A DNA stretch of 64,000 nt, from the IMG/VR virus record IMGVR_UViG_3300032607_000379, positions 1 through 64,000 of that record. One strand, 5' to 3'. The position numbers and the translations under genes are program-made. Positions 30,532-41,900 of this stretch are shown piece by piece (positions within the stretch are counted from its first letter, which is position 1; each line of letters begins with the position of its first letter). The DNA is from a virus. Under the pieces are notes generated by a model, which worked only from the letters and a program-made list of their open reading frames with translations, searched no databases and was not told the DNA's origin.

Positions 30532-31473
30532 ATGACTACTATTGCTGTCAGCGACCTGACCCAAGCCCGCCTGGATGGCACAGGCGTATTTGATGTCTTG
30601 ATGCGTGCCAACGCAGCGCATCTGGAATCAGAGTTCGGCAAAGGCCGAATCAAGGGGCCAGAGTATTCAACGGTCTATCTGGGATCGCTTACCCAGGTGC
30701 TGCAGACAGCACTTAGTTTTCTACTGACCAAGGACAAAACTGCGCTGGAAGTTGAGCTGTTGAACAAACAGATTTTGCTAGCTGGCAAGGAGCTGCTTAA
30801 AGCTGATGCTGCATTGGCACAAATTGAAGCACAGACTGCTTTGATTAACCAGCAAAAAGCCAATGCTGTAGTAGAAGCTTTGAACATTCCTAAACAGGGT
30901 GTAGTCCTTGATAAACAAGCAGCACAGATTACGCAACAAACCACTAATTTAGTTGCTGAAGCCCTTAATATTCCAAAGCAGGGTTTGGTCATTGATGCTA
31001 ACAAAGCACAAGTTACTCAACAGACACTGAATCTGACTTCGCAAAAGTTGCAACTAGAAGCGCAAACCGCATTGGTTACGCAGCAAAAAGCCAACGCAAT
31101 TATTGAAGGCACAGTTCTACTGGCTACTGAGTGCAAGCTTCGTGCAGAGTTTGATGTGCTGGTTAGTACCAACCTCAAGATTGCACAGGAAACTTCGTTG
31201 TTGGCGCAGAAATCAGCAACAGAGCGTGCACAGGTTACGGCACTGGGTGTGGATGACAACTCGGTAGTGGGTCGGCAAAAGCAGCTGTACCAAGCACAGA
31301 CCTCTGGCTTCTCGCGGGATGCCGAGCAAAAAGCAGCCAAGGTCATGGTTGATACGTGGAACGTACGTCGCACAACAGATCCCGATGCAGCGCCAGCGGA
31401 TGGCACTAACAAGTTGAGCGATGTGTTTGTGGGCCAAGCCGTTACCAAGTTGCTTTCAGGCGTGGGCCTGTAG
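30532..31473 (+). CDS. Virion protein with repeats, N4 gp54 position
   Basis: 313 aa. The central part (about 75-215) is built from repeated segments such as QTALINQQKANAVVEALNIP and KQG, recurring with variants about every 35 residues. These form a long Gln/Ala/Leu coiled coil. The C-terminal end is more globular. Length and place match N4 gp54, a virion protein. It is followed by a strong terminator. Confidence 0.75.
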   Translation: MTTIAVSDLTQARLDGTGVFDVLMRANAAHLESEFGKGRIKGPEYSTVYLGSLTQVLQTALSFLLTKDKTALEVELLNKQILLAGKELLKADAALAQIEAQTALINQQKANAVVEALNIPKQGVVLDKQAAQITQQTTNLVAEALNIPKQGLVIDANKAQVTQQTLNLTSQKLQLEAQTALVTQQKANAIIEGTVLLATECKLRAEFDVLVSTNLKIAQETSLLAQKSATERAQVTALGVDDNSVVGRQKQLYQAQTSGFSRDAEQKAAKVMVDTWNVRRTTDPDAAPADGTNKLSDVFVGQAVTKLLSGVGL

Positions 31474-31493
31474 AAGCGCAGACCACAAGATCA

Positions 31494-31519
31494 GGGGAGC
31501 CGAGTGCTCCCCTTTTTTT
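31494..31519 (+). terminator. Rho-independent terminator
   Basis: GGGGAGC, loop CGAGT, GCTCCCC, then seven T. Confidence 0.95.
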
Positions 31520-31542
31520 ATCACCAAAGAAGGCACAGCTTT

Positions 31543-33762
31543 ATGGGAATCTTCAGCAGCAAAAAAGTCACTACGGTAAACACATTTGTGTCCCGTGTTA
31601 TGGATGACAACGGGATCCCCGATGCTGTGAAGAGTGGGGTAATGAAAGGCATTTTGCGCGATGAAAGCCTGAATGAAAACATTCTGGAAGAGCTAGTTGG
31701 CAGCATTGCTGTACGTGCTGAGCGCATGTATACCTACGCGGAAAAGCACTACACGCATGGCTCTCCTTCAGGAGATGTGTATTCGGACACACGCGGACGG
31801 GATGAAATGCAGACAGTCCTGAACCAATTAGAAGGCTCGCCAGTGTTCATGGCGTATTCCCATTTTGGTCCGATTAACAACCTGCATGTAGGCTGGATGC
31901 AGTTAGCTAGCGACTACGGCTATGACGCCAGCAGCAACCAGCTGGCTGTGTTGAGCGCTCAAAAAGGCGTGCCTGTTTACCTCAACGACATGGTGATGGT
32001 GCTTCCTCCTGTGGTGGCAGCAGGCTACGCACCCAATGCGTTTGAGCAGTGGGATACACCGCCCAATGCAGGCTACACGCCTGAGCGCTTGGCTTCCTCT
32101 GTTCTTACTAGTGCATTGGTTCAAGCCAGTGTGCCTGTGATTGACGCTTCCTTGTCTGAAGCCAAGCTTAGGGTTAGCTTTGTCTGGAAGACCGGAGCAG
32201 TGATCAACGAAGCCAGCCTGCTGCTCTCCCTTGGAGAGTACGACGATGACCCAGACGCGGACTACTACCAGGCTAAGTACACAGTCAACGGGCAGACCAA
32301 GTACTGGGCATACCGTTACGGTGCTGGCCAGTATCCCGAGCTAGACAAAGTGTTCTCTTCTGAGTTTGAAGCGTCTGGCTCGTACTTTCCGTTTACGCAC
32401 TTTCGCTATAACAAGCAGTCCACCAACGCAGACAAGACGAGTGATGCGTACAAAACTTCCAAGAAGATGGTGAAGTTTCTTGGGATGGACTTTGACGCAA
32501 TGGCTGATGCGATCAATACCAATCCAGATATTGCCGATGTTCAGCAAGCCATGCTGACCATGGCTGTGCCTGCTGTCACCAGTAACGCTGTAGAAGCCAA
32601 GTACTTGTTCAAGTACTTTGAAAATTTGTACTTTGTATCCAGCAACCGTACAGGTTTAAGCGGCGTTAGTGGGGTAAGTGGGCTATTTGCACGGCTGTTT
32701 GACCGCGCTGCAGCCAACACGATTGTTATTCAAGACCGCCAGTTCAAGATGGCTTTGAGCCATAACGGCATTGCTAGGCGTAGACGCGTTGGTGTTGTAG
32801 CGCCTGTAGGCACTTGCACAGCAGCTTATGTAAGCGAGGTTGTGGAAATACCAGTCGATGACAGCACCGGGCTGTTGGAAGCGTTTCCTGACTGGTCTGC
32901 ACCTAAGCACACGTATCGTTTTCAGGTCAGCAAAACCCTGTACGACGAAATCACAGTGTCTGGCTTGCGTATGGTTTATTACGTGCTGGGTAACTACACC
33001 ACGGTAGGAGATGAGCAGGACGCTATCTTGCTGATTCCCATTGACCGGGCTATTAGCTCAGACATGCAAATTACTGAGCGAGAGGAACTGTATTCCCGTT
33101 CATTGCACATTGTGTTTAACAGTGTGATTATTACCAAAGTTAAGTGGTATCAAACTGGTATTTTCAGAGTAGTAATGTTTATTGTGGCTGTTGCCATGGC
33201 GTTTGTTGATGGCGGTGCTACTTTGGCAGCATACCTCTCAATTACTACTACACAAGCAATCATCTTAATGATTGTGATAAGTCAGGTTATTGCGCCAATT
33301 GTTTTGCCTGCATTGTTCAAGCTATTTGTAAAAGTGTTTGGCCAAGATATAGCTACCCTGATTGCCATTGCGGCAATTATTTATGGCGGGTATGAGTTTA
33401 TTACCTCGCCGGGTATGGCGGGCGCACCGTTTGCTCAAGTCATGCTAGAAGTGGCCACGGGACTACAGGGGGCCATCATGCAAGACAAGTTTTTAGATCT
33501 GGCAGAAGCACAGACTGATTACTTTGAATTCATGAAGGAACAAACTAAAACTCTGGACGCAGCTAATAAGTTACTGGAGACAACAAGCTTCCTCAGTCCT
33601 TTTGTGATATTTGGGGAAACTCCAAATGACTTTTATAATCGGACCGTTCACTCCGGTAATGTCGGAGTATTAAGTATTAGCGCAATTTCCTCCTATGTGG
33701 ATATCGCTCTCACTCTTCCGAAGTTAGACGAAACACTTGAAACAATAGGAGAAAAATCATGA
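31543..33762 (+). CDS. Large virion protein with membrane helices, probable DNA ejection protein (N4 gp53 position)
   Basis: 739 aa from the ATG at 31543 (AAGAAGG upstream); the longer frame would start inside the terminator. Mostly soluble up to residue about 540, then three strongly hydrophobic segments (about 545-640, including FRVVMFIVAVAMAFVDGGA and IAPIVLPALFKLFVKVFG). Internal head proteins that enter the host with the DNA often carry such segments. Position between gp54-like and the virion polymerase supports an ejection or channel role (inference). Confidence 0.7.
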   Translation: MGIFSSKKVTTVNTFVSRVMDDNGIPDAVKSGVMKGILRDESLNENILEELVGSIAVRAERMYTYAEKHYTHGSPSGDVYSDTRGRDEMQTVLNQLEGSPVFMAYSHFGPINNLHVGWMQLASDYGYDASSNQLAVLSAQKGVPVYLNDMVMVLPPVVAAGYAPNAFEQWDTPPNAGYTPERLASSVLTSALVQASVPVIDASLSEAKLRVSFVWKTGAVINEASLLLSLGEYDDDPDADYYQAKYTVNGQTKYWAYRYGAGQYPELDKVFSSEFEASGSYFPFTHFRYNKQSTNADKTSDAYKTSKKMVKFLGMDFDAMADAINTNPDIADVQQAMLTMAVPAVTSNAVEAKYLFKYFENLYFVSSNRTGLSGVSGVSGLFARLFDRAAANTIVIQDRQFKMALSHNGIARRRRVGVVAPVGTCTAAYVSEVVEIPVDDSTGLLEAFPDWSAPKHTYRFQVSKTLYDEITVSGLRMVYYVLGNYTTVGDEQDAILLIPIDRAISSDMQITEREELYSRSLHIVFNSVIITKVKWYQTGIFRVVMFIVAVAMAFVDGGATLAAYLSITTTQAIILMIVISQVIAPIVLPALFKLFVKVFGQDIATLIAIAAIIYGGYEFITSPGMAGAPFAQVMLEVATGLQGAIMQDKFLDLAEAQTDYFEFMKEQTKTLDAANKLLETTSFLSPFVIFGETPNDFYNRTVHSGNVGVLSISAISSYVDIALTLPKLDETLETIGEKS

Positions 33763-34328
33763 GTGCATACGATTCAATGTACGGGTACATGCGGGGTTAC
33801 GGCCCACAACCCGGCTACGCTGGCAATTACACAAACTACATGGACATGGCCAGCGATGCTTATGGCAGTTCAGGTATTCCAAATGCAGGTGGCCAGATTC
33901 AGAATTCGCCTAACTTGCTTGGTTATGTGAACGGCGCAGACATGTCCAGCGATATGTTTACCAACGGCGGTGGCTTGCTTAACGCAGGCGGGCTGGTGAA
34001 TGGGCAGAGCTATGGCTTGCTGGACAAAATGGGTGACGGGCTAGGCTCATTATTTAAAGGTGCTATTGGAACAAGAGAAGCTCCTGGCTGGGGTGGCTTG
34101 GCAATGAGCGCTATTGGCGGTGCTGCCAATACCTTTATGGGCATGAAACAGTACGGCTTGGCCAAAGACATGTTTGAAGAAAACAAACGGGTAAGCGCAC
34201 AGAATTTTGCAGTGCAAGGTGGCCTGACAAACGCACGGCTAAATGATCGCCAAGTACGCCGCAACATTGAACGGCCTGACTCAATGGCAGCTGTAGATTA
34301 CATGTCCAAGTATGGAGTAAAAGTATGA
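33759..34328 (+). CDS. Virion-associated protein (N4 gp52 position)
   Basis: 189 aa; its ATG overlaps the previous stop (ATGA). N-terminal half is Gly/Tyr/Met/Asn-rich (SMYGYMRGYGPQPGYAGNYT). The second half (about 110-189) has a small hydrophobic segment (GGLAMSAIGGAANTFMGMKQ), then a basic helix ending RRNIERPDSM. Similar Gly-rich proteins with a C-terminal helix occur among internal ejection proteins of podoviruses. Confidence 0.65.
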   Translation: MSAYDSMYGYMRGYGPQPGYAGNYTNYMDMASDAYGSSGIPNAGGQIQNSPNLLGYVNGADMSSDMFTNGGGLLNAGGLVNGQSYGLLDKMGDGLGSLFKGAIGTREAPGWGGLAMSAIGGAANTFMGMKQYGLAKDMFEENKRVSAQNFAVQGGLTNARLNDRQVRRNIERPDSMAAVDYMSKYGVKV

Positions 34329-35839
34329 GCATCCCTATTACTTGGCAAAACGTCAATGCTCCGTCTAACAATGACTCCATGCGTGGCATGGCTTTGGCGC
34401 AGCAAGGCATCACGGGCGGCTTTGATAAGTTTGCTTCACTGATTGCAGACCGTGAACAAGTCAATCAGAGTGTGGCTGACCGTGGCCGACAGGCCAGCCA
34501 GGAAGAGTATCTGAACCTTGTTCAGAGCTACAAGACGCCAGAAGATCTGCAAGCAGCCCGTATGTCTGGTGTGTTGGATCAACGCTTGGCAGCACTGGAT
34601 CCACGTAATCAGGCAGCAGTGCGTGGTGCAACTGAGTCACGTATCACTAGCTTGCAGCAGCAAGCGACAGCAGGCAATGCTTATGCAGATTCTGCTGAGT
34701 TGCTTGCACAGCGTCCTGTTGAAGAGCAAATTAAAGCGTTACGTGCCAGCGGACAGTATGAAAAAGCAGATGAATTGGTTCCGCAGCTTACCCGCAATCG
34801 TGGCCAATTTTTGGAGGCTAACCGTACGGCGTCTCGTGCACGTAGTGCGGAAGCGCAAGTAGATAGGCTGTCTGCTATTAACGATCCTTTGGCTGTTCGG
34901 GCTGCAGAATTTAAAACCCGTCAAACGCCAGAAATGGAACGTCAAGCTTTGTTGCAACAAGAGCTAACAGGCGTAGGTTTGGTAGATCAACAGCGCACTG
35001 CTAGAGAACAAGCTGAAGATCGTTTAATTACTAGCGTGACCACCGATACGGCAAGCGCTTTCCGAAGTGGAACGCGGGACAACATGATTAAGTTAGGGGG
35101 TCTGGCAGCAATTCGGGGATACACCTTGGACGCGCTAGGTGCACCAGACATGAGCAAGCTTACGCCTGAGAACCGTCAGCAACTAGATGCTGATGCTAAA
35201 AAAGCAGGCTTGCCTACGACAGATCAAGTTTTCTCGGGTAATACCAAGATGGCTAACTTGTTTTTGTCTGGATTAGAAAGCGACACTCGTTTTACACCAC
35301 AAGCATTGGCAAGAAATCGTGCAGCTGTCATTAAAGCATTTGACACCAGCACTGAGAACGCAGCTGTTGGTAACGATGCGTATAACAGTCGCATGACTGC
35401 AGCTATCAGAGAGGTAACTGACAAAGAAGCGGATTCGTCTAATTGGTATGCACCTAATAGCCCAAATGCTATGAAAAACTATGAAGAGCTGACCGCCATA
35501 ACGGCTAAGCTTTTTACAGGTGAAGGCTTTAATACGGAAAACGACAAAGAAGATTTAGCAAACGTAAATGATTTCATCTTCAAAATGGCAACTCAGGGAA
35601 TCCGCACCAAAGACGGCAAGATGGTGACGCCATCTAAACAGGATATTCTTGGGGCTATTAACTCCACGGAAGGCGGTTTTTGGCGCGATGACCAAAGAGC
35701 AAACAGAGCCAAAAAATATTTGCAAGATCGAATGGAAACTTCTGGCGTGATTGAGTCCATTCAATCAGGTGAGAAAAGTAGAGCAGGCAACCGTCAGCGA
35801 GCAGTAGCTGCCATCATGTCAGGCCAGCCGCAAAAATAA
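34325..35839 (+). CDS. Internal virion protein, Ala/Gln-rich (N4 gp51 position)
   Basis: 504 aa; the ATG overlaps the previous stop (ATGA). Long helical, Gln/Ala/Arg-rich protein with no membrane segment. It begins MSIPITWQNVNAPSNNDSMR. It is the gene immediately before the virion RNA polymerase and is coupled to the two genes upstream, so all probably assemble in the head and are ejected with the DNA. Function beyond this is unknown. Confidence 0.65.
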   Translation: MSIPITWQNVNAPSNNDSMRGMALAQQGITGGFDKFASLIADREQVNQSVADRGRQASQEEYLNLVQSYKTPEDLQAARMSGVLDQRLAALDPRNQAAVRGATESRITSLQQQATAGNAYADSAELLAQRPVEEQIKALRASGQYEKADELVPQLTRNRGQFLEANRTASRARSAEAQVDRLSAINDPLAVRAAEFKTRQTPEMERQALLQQELTGVGLVDQQRTAREQAEDRLITSVTTDTASAFRSGTRDNMIKLGGLAAIRGYTLDALGAPDMSKLTPENRQQLDADAKKAGLPTTDQVFSGNTKMANLFLSGLESDTRFTPQALARNRAAVIKAFDTSTENAAVGNDAYNSRMTAAIREVTDKEADSSNWYAPNSPNAMKNYEELTAITAKLFTGEGFNTENDKEDLANVNDFIFKMATQGIRTKDGKMVTPSKQDILGAINSTEGGFWRDDQRANRAKKYLQDRMETSGVIESIQSGEKSRAGNRQRAVAAIMSGQPQK

Positions 35840-35859
35840 TAGAAACTTAACTCTATTTA

Positions 35860-35893
35860 AAAAGGGGGAGTAGTTAATACTGCTTCCCCTTTA
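35860..35893 (+). terminator. Probable terminator before the virion RNA polymerase gene
   Basis: AAAGGGG and CCCCTTT enclose a second pairing AGTA/TACT; the T-tract is short. Readthrough is likely needed for the polymerase gene, or it has its own promoter in the following 30 bp. Confidence 0.6.
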
Positions 35894-35924
35894 TCATTGG
35901 GTAATCTGATATTGAGGGCATTAC

Positions 35925-38900
35925 ATGGCAACAAGTTACGACGAATACTTTATTTCTTCTGATTTTTCTGCTGACCATTCCTTGGGGGCGCAGGAAAAAT
36001 TTGCTGCCGTGCAAGAAGCTAGTAGTAGAAAGATACTGGAGCTGGAAAGAATTAAACAGCTACAACTGGCTCGTGAAAAAGACGTAGCTAATTCTTTAGT
36101 AGGCCGCTATGGCTTGAGTCCTGATGACCTGTTGGGATCTGTTGTTAATCGCGGTGTTGCTACGCTTGCTGGTGTGGCTGATGGCGCAGGAGCTATTGCT
36201 TCAGGTGCGGCCAGTGAACTGGCTCGCGCAAATCGCACCTTTGTAGATCTTCCAGTACAAGAAGCGTATCAAAGATACAAAGCAGGTATAGCAACTCCTG
36301 CAGACCTGAAAATAATCAACGCACCTGAAGCACGCGGCAGGCTTTTACAAGACGCTGATAACTTAGAACGTTTTTCTTCCAAGATTGACAAGCGCCGTGC
36401 AGAAATTGATGCTGAAGTTGCTCCCGACAGGAACGGAGTTAAGCCTGCTGGCTTAGGCCGTATGGTGGTCGATAGTGGGCTGAGCCTGGCTAACTCTGCT
36501 ATCTCTGTACCAGAGTCTGTCGTTGGTTTAGCAAGCATCGTCTCTGGCGGTGCAGCAGGCAAGCTACTGGAAGACGCTGGTTTTCGCCCTGCTGAAGCCA
36601 AGGCGTTCCTTAACTCGCTCAAGTCTGCTGAAATGCAGGCGTCCACCCAAGCTGTTAACGGTGCAGAAGGCTTTTGGAACACCTTGGACCAAGTGGCTGA
36701 GAATCCAAGCACCGTCCCTCAGCTGCTGTTGGAGTCGCTTTTCCCGATGCTGGCAGGTGGCGTAGCAGCCCGAGGACTGCAAGCACTGGGTGCTGGCGTC
36801 AAGCTGGCTACCGCAGCAGGCGAAGGCTTGACCATGGCTGGCTCTGCAGCCGAGCAGATCCGTGGGCAAACAGAAGACAAGCGCCTGAGCTTTAAACAGT
36901 CCCTGGCCGCTGGTACTACAGGCGTCATGGGCGCTGCTGTATCCCGCCTGAGTGGTGGCTTGGCTAACAAGGCTGGGCTTGGCGACATAGATGAAGCTAT
37001 CGTCAAAGGTACGCTGGGCACATCACAGCGTGGCGTGTTGACACGTACCGCAGGAGCTACTGTGCTGGAAGGTGGAGAAGAAGCTCTGCAGTCCACGGGC
37101 GAAACCATGCTGCAGAACGCAGCGCTGGGTAAATCACTGACTGATGGCGTGGGCAACGCTGCTGCTTTAGGCATGGTCACGGGTGCTGTCATGGGCGCAC
37201 CTATGGGGCTGGCCAAAGGAGTAGGCGAAGCCAAGCAGCGCTATCAGGACACGGCGGTCTTGCAAGACAGGGCTATTGCCACAGGCAATGTCACTGCTCT
37301 GGCAGATCCCGCTGCTCGCACCTACGCACCAGAGCGAGCAATTGCTGCGCTTCAGGGCAATGCCCAGCTAGCGACCACTACTGATGAAACCAAACAAGCT
37401 CATTTGGTTAAAGCCAATGAGATTGAAGACGTACTGGTTCAAAAGCAAGAAGCGTTGGCAGCAGACTTTTCTACTAAAACGCTCAAAGGCGTACAAGCCG
37501 AAATCGCTAAAGTAATGAAGTTGGTAGCAAATACCGACCCGGCCAAGGTTGCAGACATAGCCGCTTTGAACGGTTACTTGGACAATTTGCGGCTACAAAT
37601 CCCTGCGCTGGAAACAGACAAGGCAGACGCCAAGCTTACCAAGACGCTGGAAAAAGAACTGGCGCAACTGGACTCCCAGATTGCAGGCGTGAAGAGCGCC
37701 AAGACGGAGCTTAATCAGTTTGTGCAGGCAGGCACTGGCGTTGAAGCCATGCTTGCAGGGCTAAGTACGCCAGCAGACCCTACAGATCTCGTTGCAGTGG
37801 AAGCTTCAACAGTTGCTGCCACGCGCATTGTCAATTTGGCGATGGCTTCACCGCAGCTGCTTGATCCTGCCAAGGCAGAAGAGCTGGCTAACAATACTGC
37901 AAATGCGTTGACTGCGCCTCAACGGGAGTACTTGCGGGAGTTTTCCAAAGCACGGCAAGAACAAAACCTGCTGATGGATATGGACAAGACATCCCAGCAA
38001 ATTTACCAAGGCGGTGGGGGCAACGTAGGCATCAAGGATTATCAAGAGCGCATGGCTCAGGCAATCAAAACGGGCAACATCAAGCAGGCACAAAAGCAGC
38101 TTGATGACCTGGCAGCTTTTGAAGAAGACCACCGCAGTAAAGGACAAGTGGCTGCTGCTGCGCTGGCTAAAGGGCTAGGCGTACAAATTATCAAAGCCAA
38201 CGGTCAATGGAAAATTGGTGATGGCTCGCTGACTGAAGCGCAGTTAACCGCTAATGGCGGACTGGCCATGAAGTCCCCTAAGCTTGTTGACAACATTCAG
38301 CAAGAAGCTGAAGCGCTGGCTTCGACACTGAGTTTTTTAACTCGTGCGTATGACATGAAGTTCAACCCAGCTGCTGCTGGTGCACCCCAATCAACTGGAG
38401 CTGCCAATGTCCCGAACGAATCACAACCAGGACAAGGAGCACAAGGTCAAGCTGAAGCCCCTCCAATACAAACCCCTGCGCCAACTGGAAGCCCAGCGCC
38501 CTCCCCTCAAGGAGTACCCGCAGCTACAGGAGCCGCTGGACCAGTACAAGCCACTAGGGTAATTAGCACAGCGCCTCGGGTGCAAGTAGGCACAAACGTA
38601 TCTGGCTACAACAACACTAATGCACAAACAGATAGAGATCTTGCTGACAGGCTTGGGTTGACAGACAAAATTGAAGCGCTTTTTGCTCAAGGCAAGACAG
38701 TCAACGATGTCGATGCTGAACTAGGTGTGGCGCTTGACTTTTTGGACAAGTCCGACCGACGAGGTTTTGTAGGCCGTGTTCGCGCTACTTTGGGCATTCC
38801 TTCAAGAATGACGGCAGAAGGTGCAGCGGAATTCAAGGTGTGGGAGCAAGGTCGCAATAAGCGACTGCGCGAAGCTGCTGCTGCTGCCCCGGCCAGCGCT

Positions 38901-41900
38901 GTACTTGAGTCAACTGCAGTAGTAGCTGAGACAACTCCAGTAAATGAAGAGACTTCCGTCTCTTCTGTGAATACTAAAGTTACTAAGTCTGCTGAGTTGA
39001 CTGAGTCAGCTGAGAAGCCTGCAGCCACTACAGAGGAAAACCAGTCTAATTCAGAGAATAGCACAGCTGAGCTTGCTACTGATGGATCTGGAACCCTTTT
39101 AGCAGTTCAACAAAAATCCCCGGAGGGGACACCCCACAATGAAAAGAAGCTAGGTGACTTTTTTACTCAGGCAATTGGCAAAGACACAGATGGCTCAAAA
39201 CGCCCGTTAGTTGCTGTTAAAAACTTCATGTCTGCAGTAGCTGCAGGCACAGTAAAGATTGGGGAGTACGTCAAGAACCAGGACTTGAACAAAGGTTCAA
39301 AATTGCTGGTGTGGGCTAAGTTTGTTGAGAAGACTGCAGAATGGTCGCCAATCATTGTTCGCAACCTCAAGATTTTTCCGTACGAAAAATTTAACTACGC
39401 GGATCCAATCCGGTACTTGGTTCAGACAACTAGCGCAAATGGAAAAACCACAGCTGATGTTGAACAAAATATAAAGACAGCAATGAGTGCTGCAGTGTTT
39501 GGATACATTGCAGATCAAGCAAGCCGAGCTGCAAAAAACGACAACAAAGCAATCAACAAAACTTTGGGTCATCGCCCTGACTCGCCTGTTAGTACAGATG
39601 CCATAGAAGCGTTGACAGACGTTGGCGTGTACATGTCTCAGGTGATTGATTCACTTGGTGCAGCTGTTATAGATGCTCTGGGGTTTAAGCTGGACAACAA
39701 CGCTCCAAAAGACATGCTGGCCAAATTGCAAGTGTCTCTTGGCGCCCATACGTTGAAGCTGATGGAGGACCGGGGCTTACTGGTTCGGCATTCTTTGACA
39801 AACGGCGAAATAAACAGACTTCGTAATGAGGATCTTTTTGGGGAAAAGGAGCCTGAAAATGAAGCAGAGGAAACTGCATCGGTGACAGACAGAATACTTG
39901 GCCATCACTTTTTCCAGTTATCTCGTGACGAAGAAGGACAGCTTGTTGGGGAAGCCAAGGACATTGCAGATGCAAATAAAGGATCTCAGAATCTGATTCA
40001 AAACTTGTTTGGAATCGAAACAGGACAAACTTTTCCAAGCCTTACCCCCATAAAAGGTGTTCAGAAAGAATCCGACACCGGGATGGGCCTACCTGGCTTT
40101 ATCAAGAAAGTGTTCAGGCTTAATCAGACCCGCCCATGGAAAGCAAACAAAGACCCCTTGAAGGTGCTAAGTTTCTTTTCAGAAGAAGAAGGCATGGAGA
40201 TGGCTGGAGTTGATAACTCAACTGACCACACCCATCGTCGCAATCTAAAAAGCAAGCAAGCAAAGAACGATGGCTTAACGCGTGAGTTTAAAAACCTCAT
40301 GGAATTTATAGGCGATCTGGCTACAAGTGTGAAAGGCATGGATCAGGAGTTTTTTCTGAGCCAAGTAATGTGGAAGCAGCAGCGTTCAGGCTACAAGACC
40401 AACACTGTAAATCCAAACACCAGCAAGATTGTTCGCTGGTTGATTGCTCCTGACAGCTGGAGCACCAAGATTACTTTGAGCACTGAAAGCCAGCTCCAGT
40501 CTTTTATGTTGCGTGCTTCAGAAGGCTTCGGGATTAAGCCAGAAAAAGCTGACAGTCAAAAGTCTGTTGATGCTCTTGCTTCCTTGATGCAAACCCCTGC
40601 TATGCAAGAAGCTGTCAAAGCGCTGCAGATAGCTTTGTTTACCCAAGACGCATCGTTAAGTATTGAACAACAAGCAGCAATTAAAACATCAGTTAAAACA
40701 GGCGGACAAAAACTGCATACCTTGGCTTCGTTGATTGCGTACGCTCATTACCAGCAAGCGTTGGACACGAAAGCAGATACGTTTACAACTAACTTAATGG
40801 GAGAAGTTGATGGTGTGTCCAACGGCTCAATCCTCAATTCGATCATGTATGGGGCAGCGGCTACTGCAGAAGAGCTAAACACGTTGCTTGAAAAAGGCGG
40901 CATTTACACGCTGGGTAGCAAATTCCGTCAGTACAACATCTGGCGCGGCACTCCTACTCATCAGGACATTTACGAATCCAATGCTCAGGATTTGCATTCC
41001 TACGTAGACTCGATGCCTGCCAACACTCGTGATGTAACAGGCGCAATTTGGGCAACTGCAGGATCCCCAATTAATGCCGCATTGGAAGCAACTAAAGATG
41101 GGCGGGACTTGCTCAAGGGGCCAATCAATCCGCTGAACTACGGCGGCGGCTTTAAAAGCATTATCGGAAAAATGGCGTACGACTATGTCGATGTCATTTA
41201 CGAAAAGATGGAAGGTCTTTCACGCAAAGGCGTTGATCAAAATACGGTCAATGAGTTTGTGCGCAATATCAATGTATTGTTAAATTCAGGGCAAGTACGT
41301 CAGATCCCGATTGGCAAACCTATTGCATATTACTTAGGCTATACGTTGTCAAAGGATCAAGAATTTGCACTGCGTAGCGCGTACACAAGTACTATCGGCG
41401 CGGCTACAAAAGAAGTGGTAGGCACTAACTTCAAGCCATTTTTAGATAGAAGTAAGCTGGTAACGCAAACGGTTAACTTGACTTATGGCTTGTATGAAGC
41501 AGTTTACAGCGCGTCTCGTTTGGCAATGATAAAAGAAATGGGCATCCCAATTTCAATGGGAGAACCAATTCATGATTTAAGCAAGGTACAAGAAGAAGAG
41601 CTTGCTGAACGGTTAAAAGACATTTTGCCTACGATGCACACAGCAATGTCTAAGGACGAGGGTAAAGTTGACAACGGCATTTTGTTGGCCAAGAAAAGCC
41701 GCAAGCAAAACAACACTGCACCGTACGCAGTTGAAGTTGGTTTTGGGTCGAAGTTGAAAAACAATGCCAGCCAGATTTCTGTTTCTGGTCGTTCAGTCAC
41801 TCGGGATGAGCCTGGAGTGATTGCTATTTCTGGCACAACACACGCTTTAGACAGCGCTTTGTCCCATGAAGCACAGCTAGTTAATCATGTTGTAAACAAT

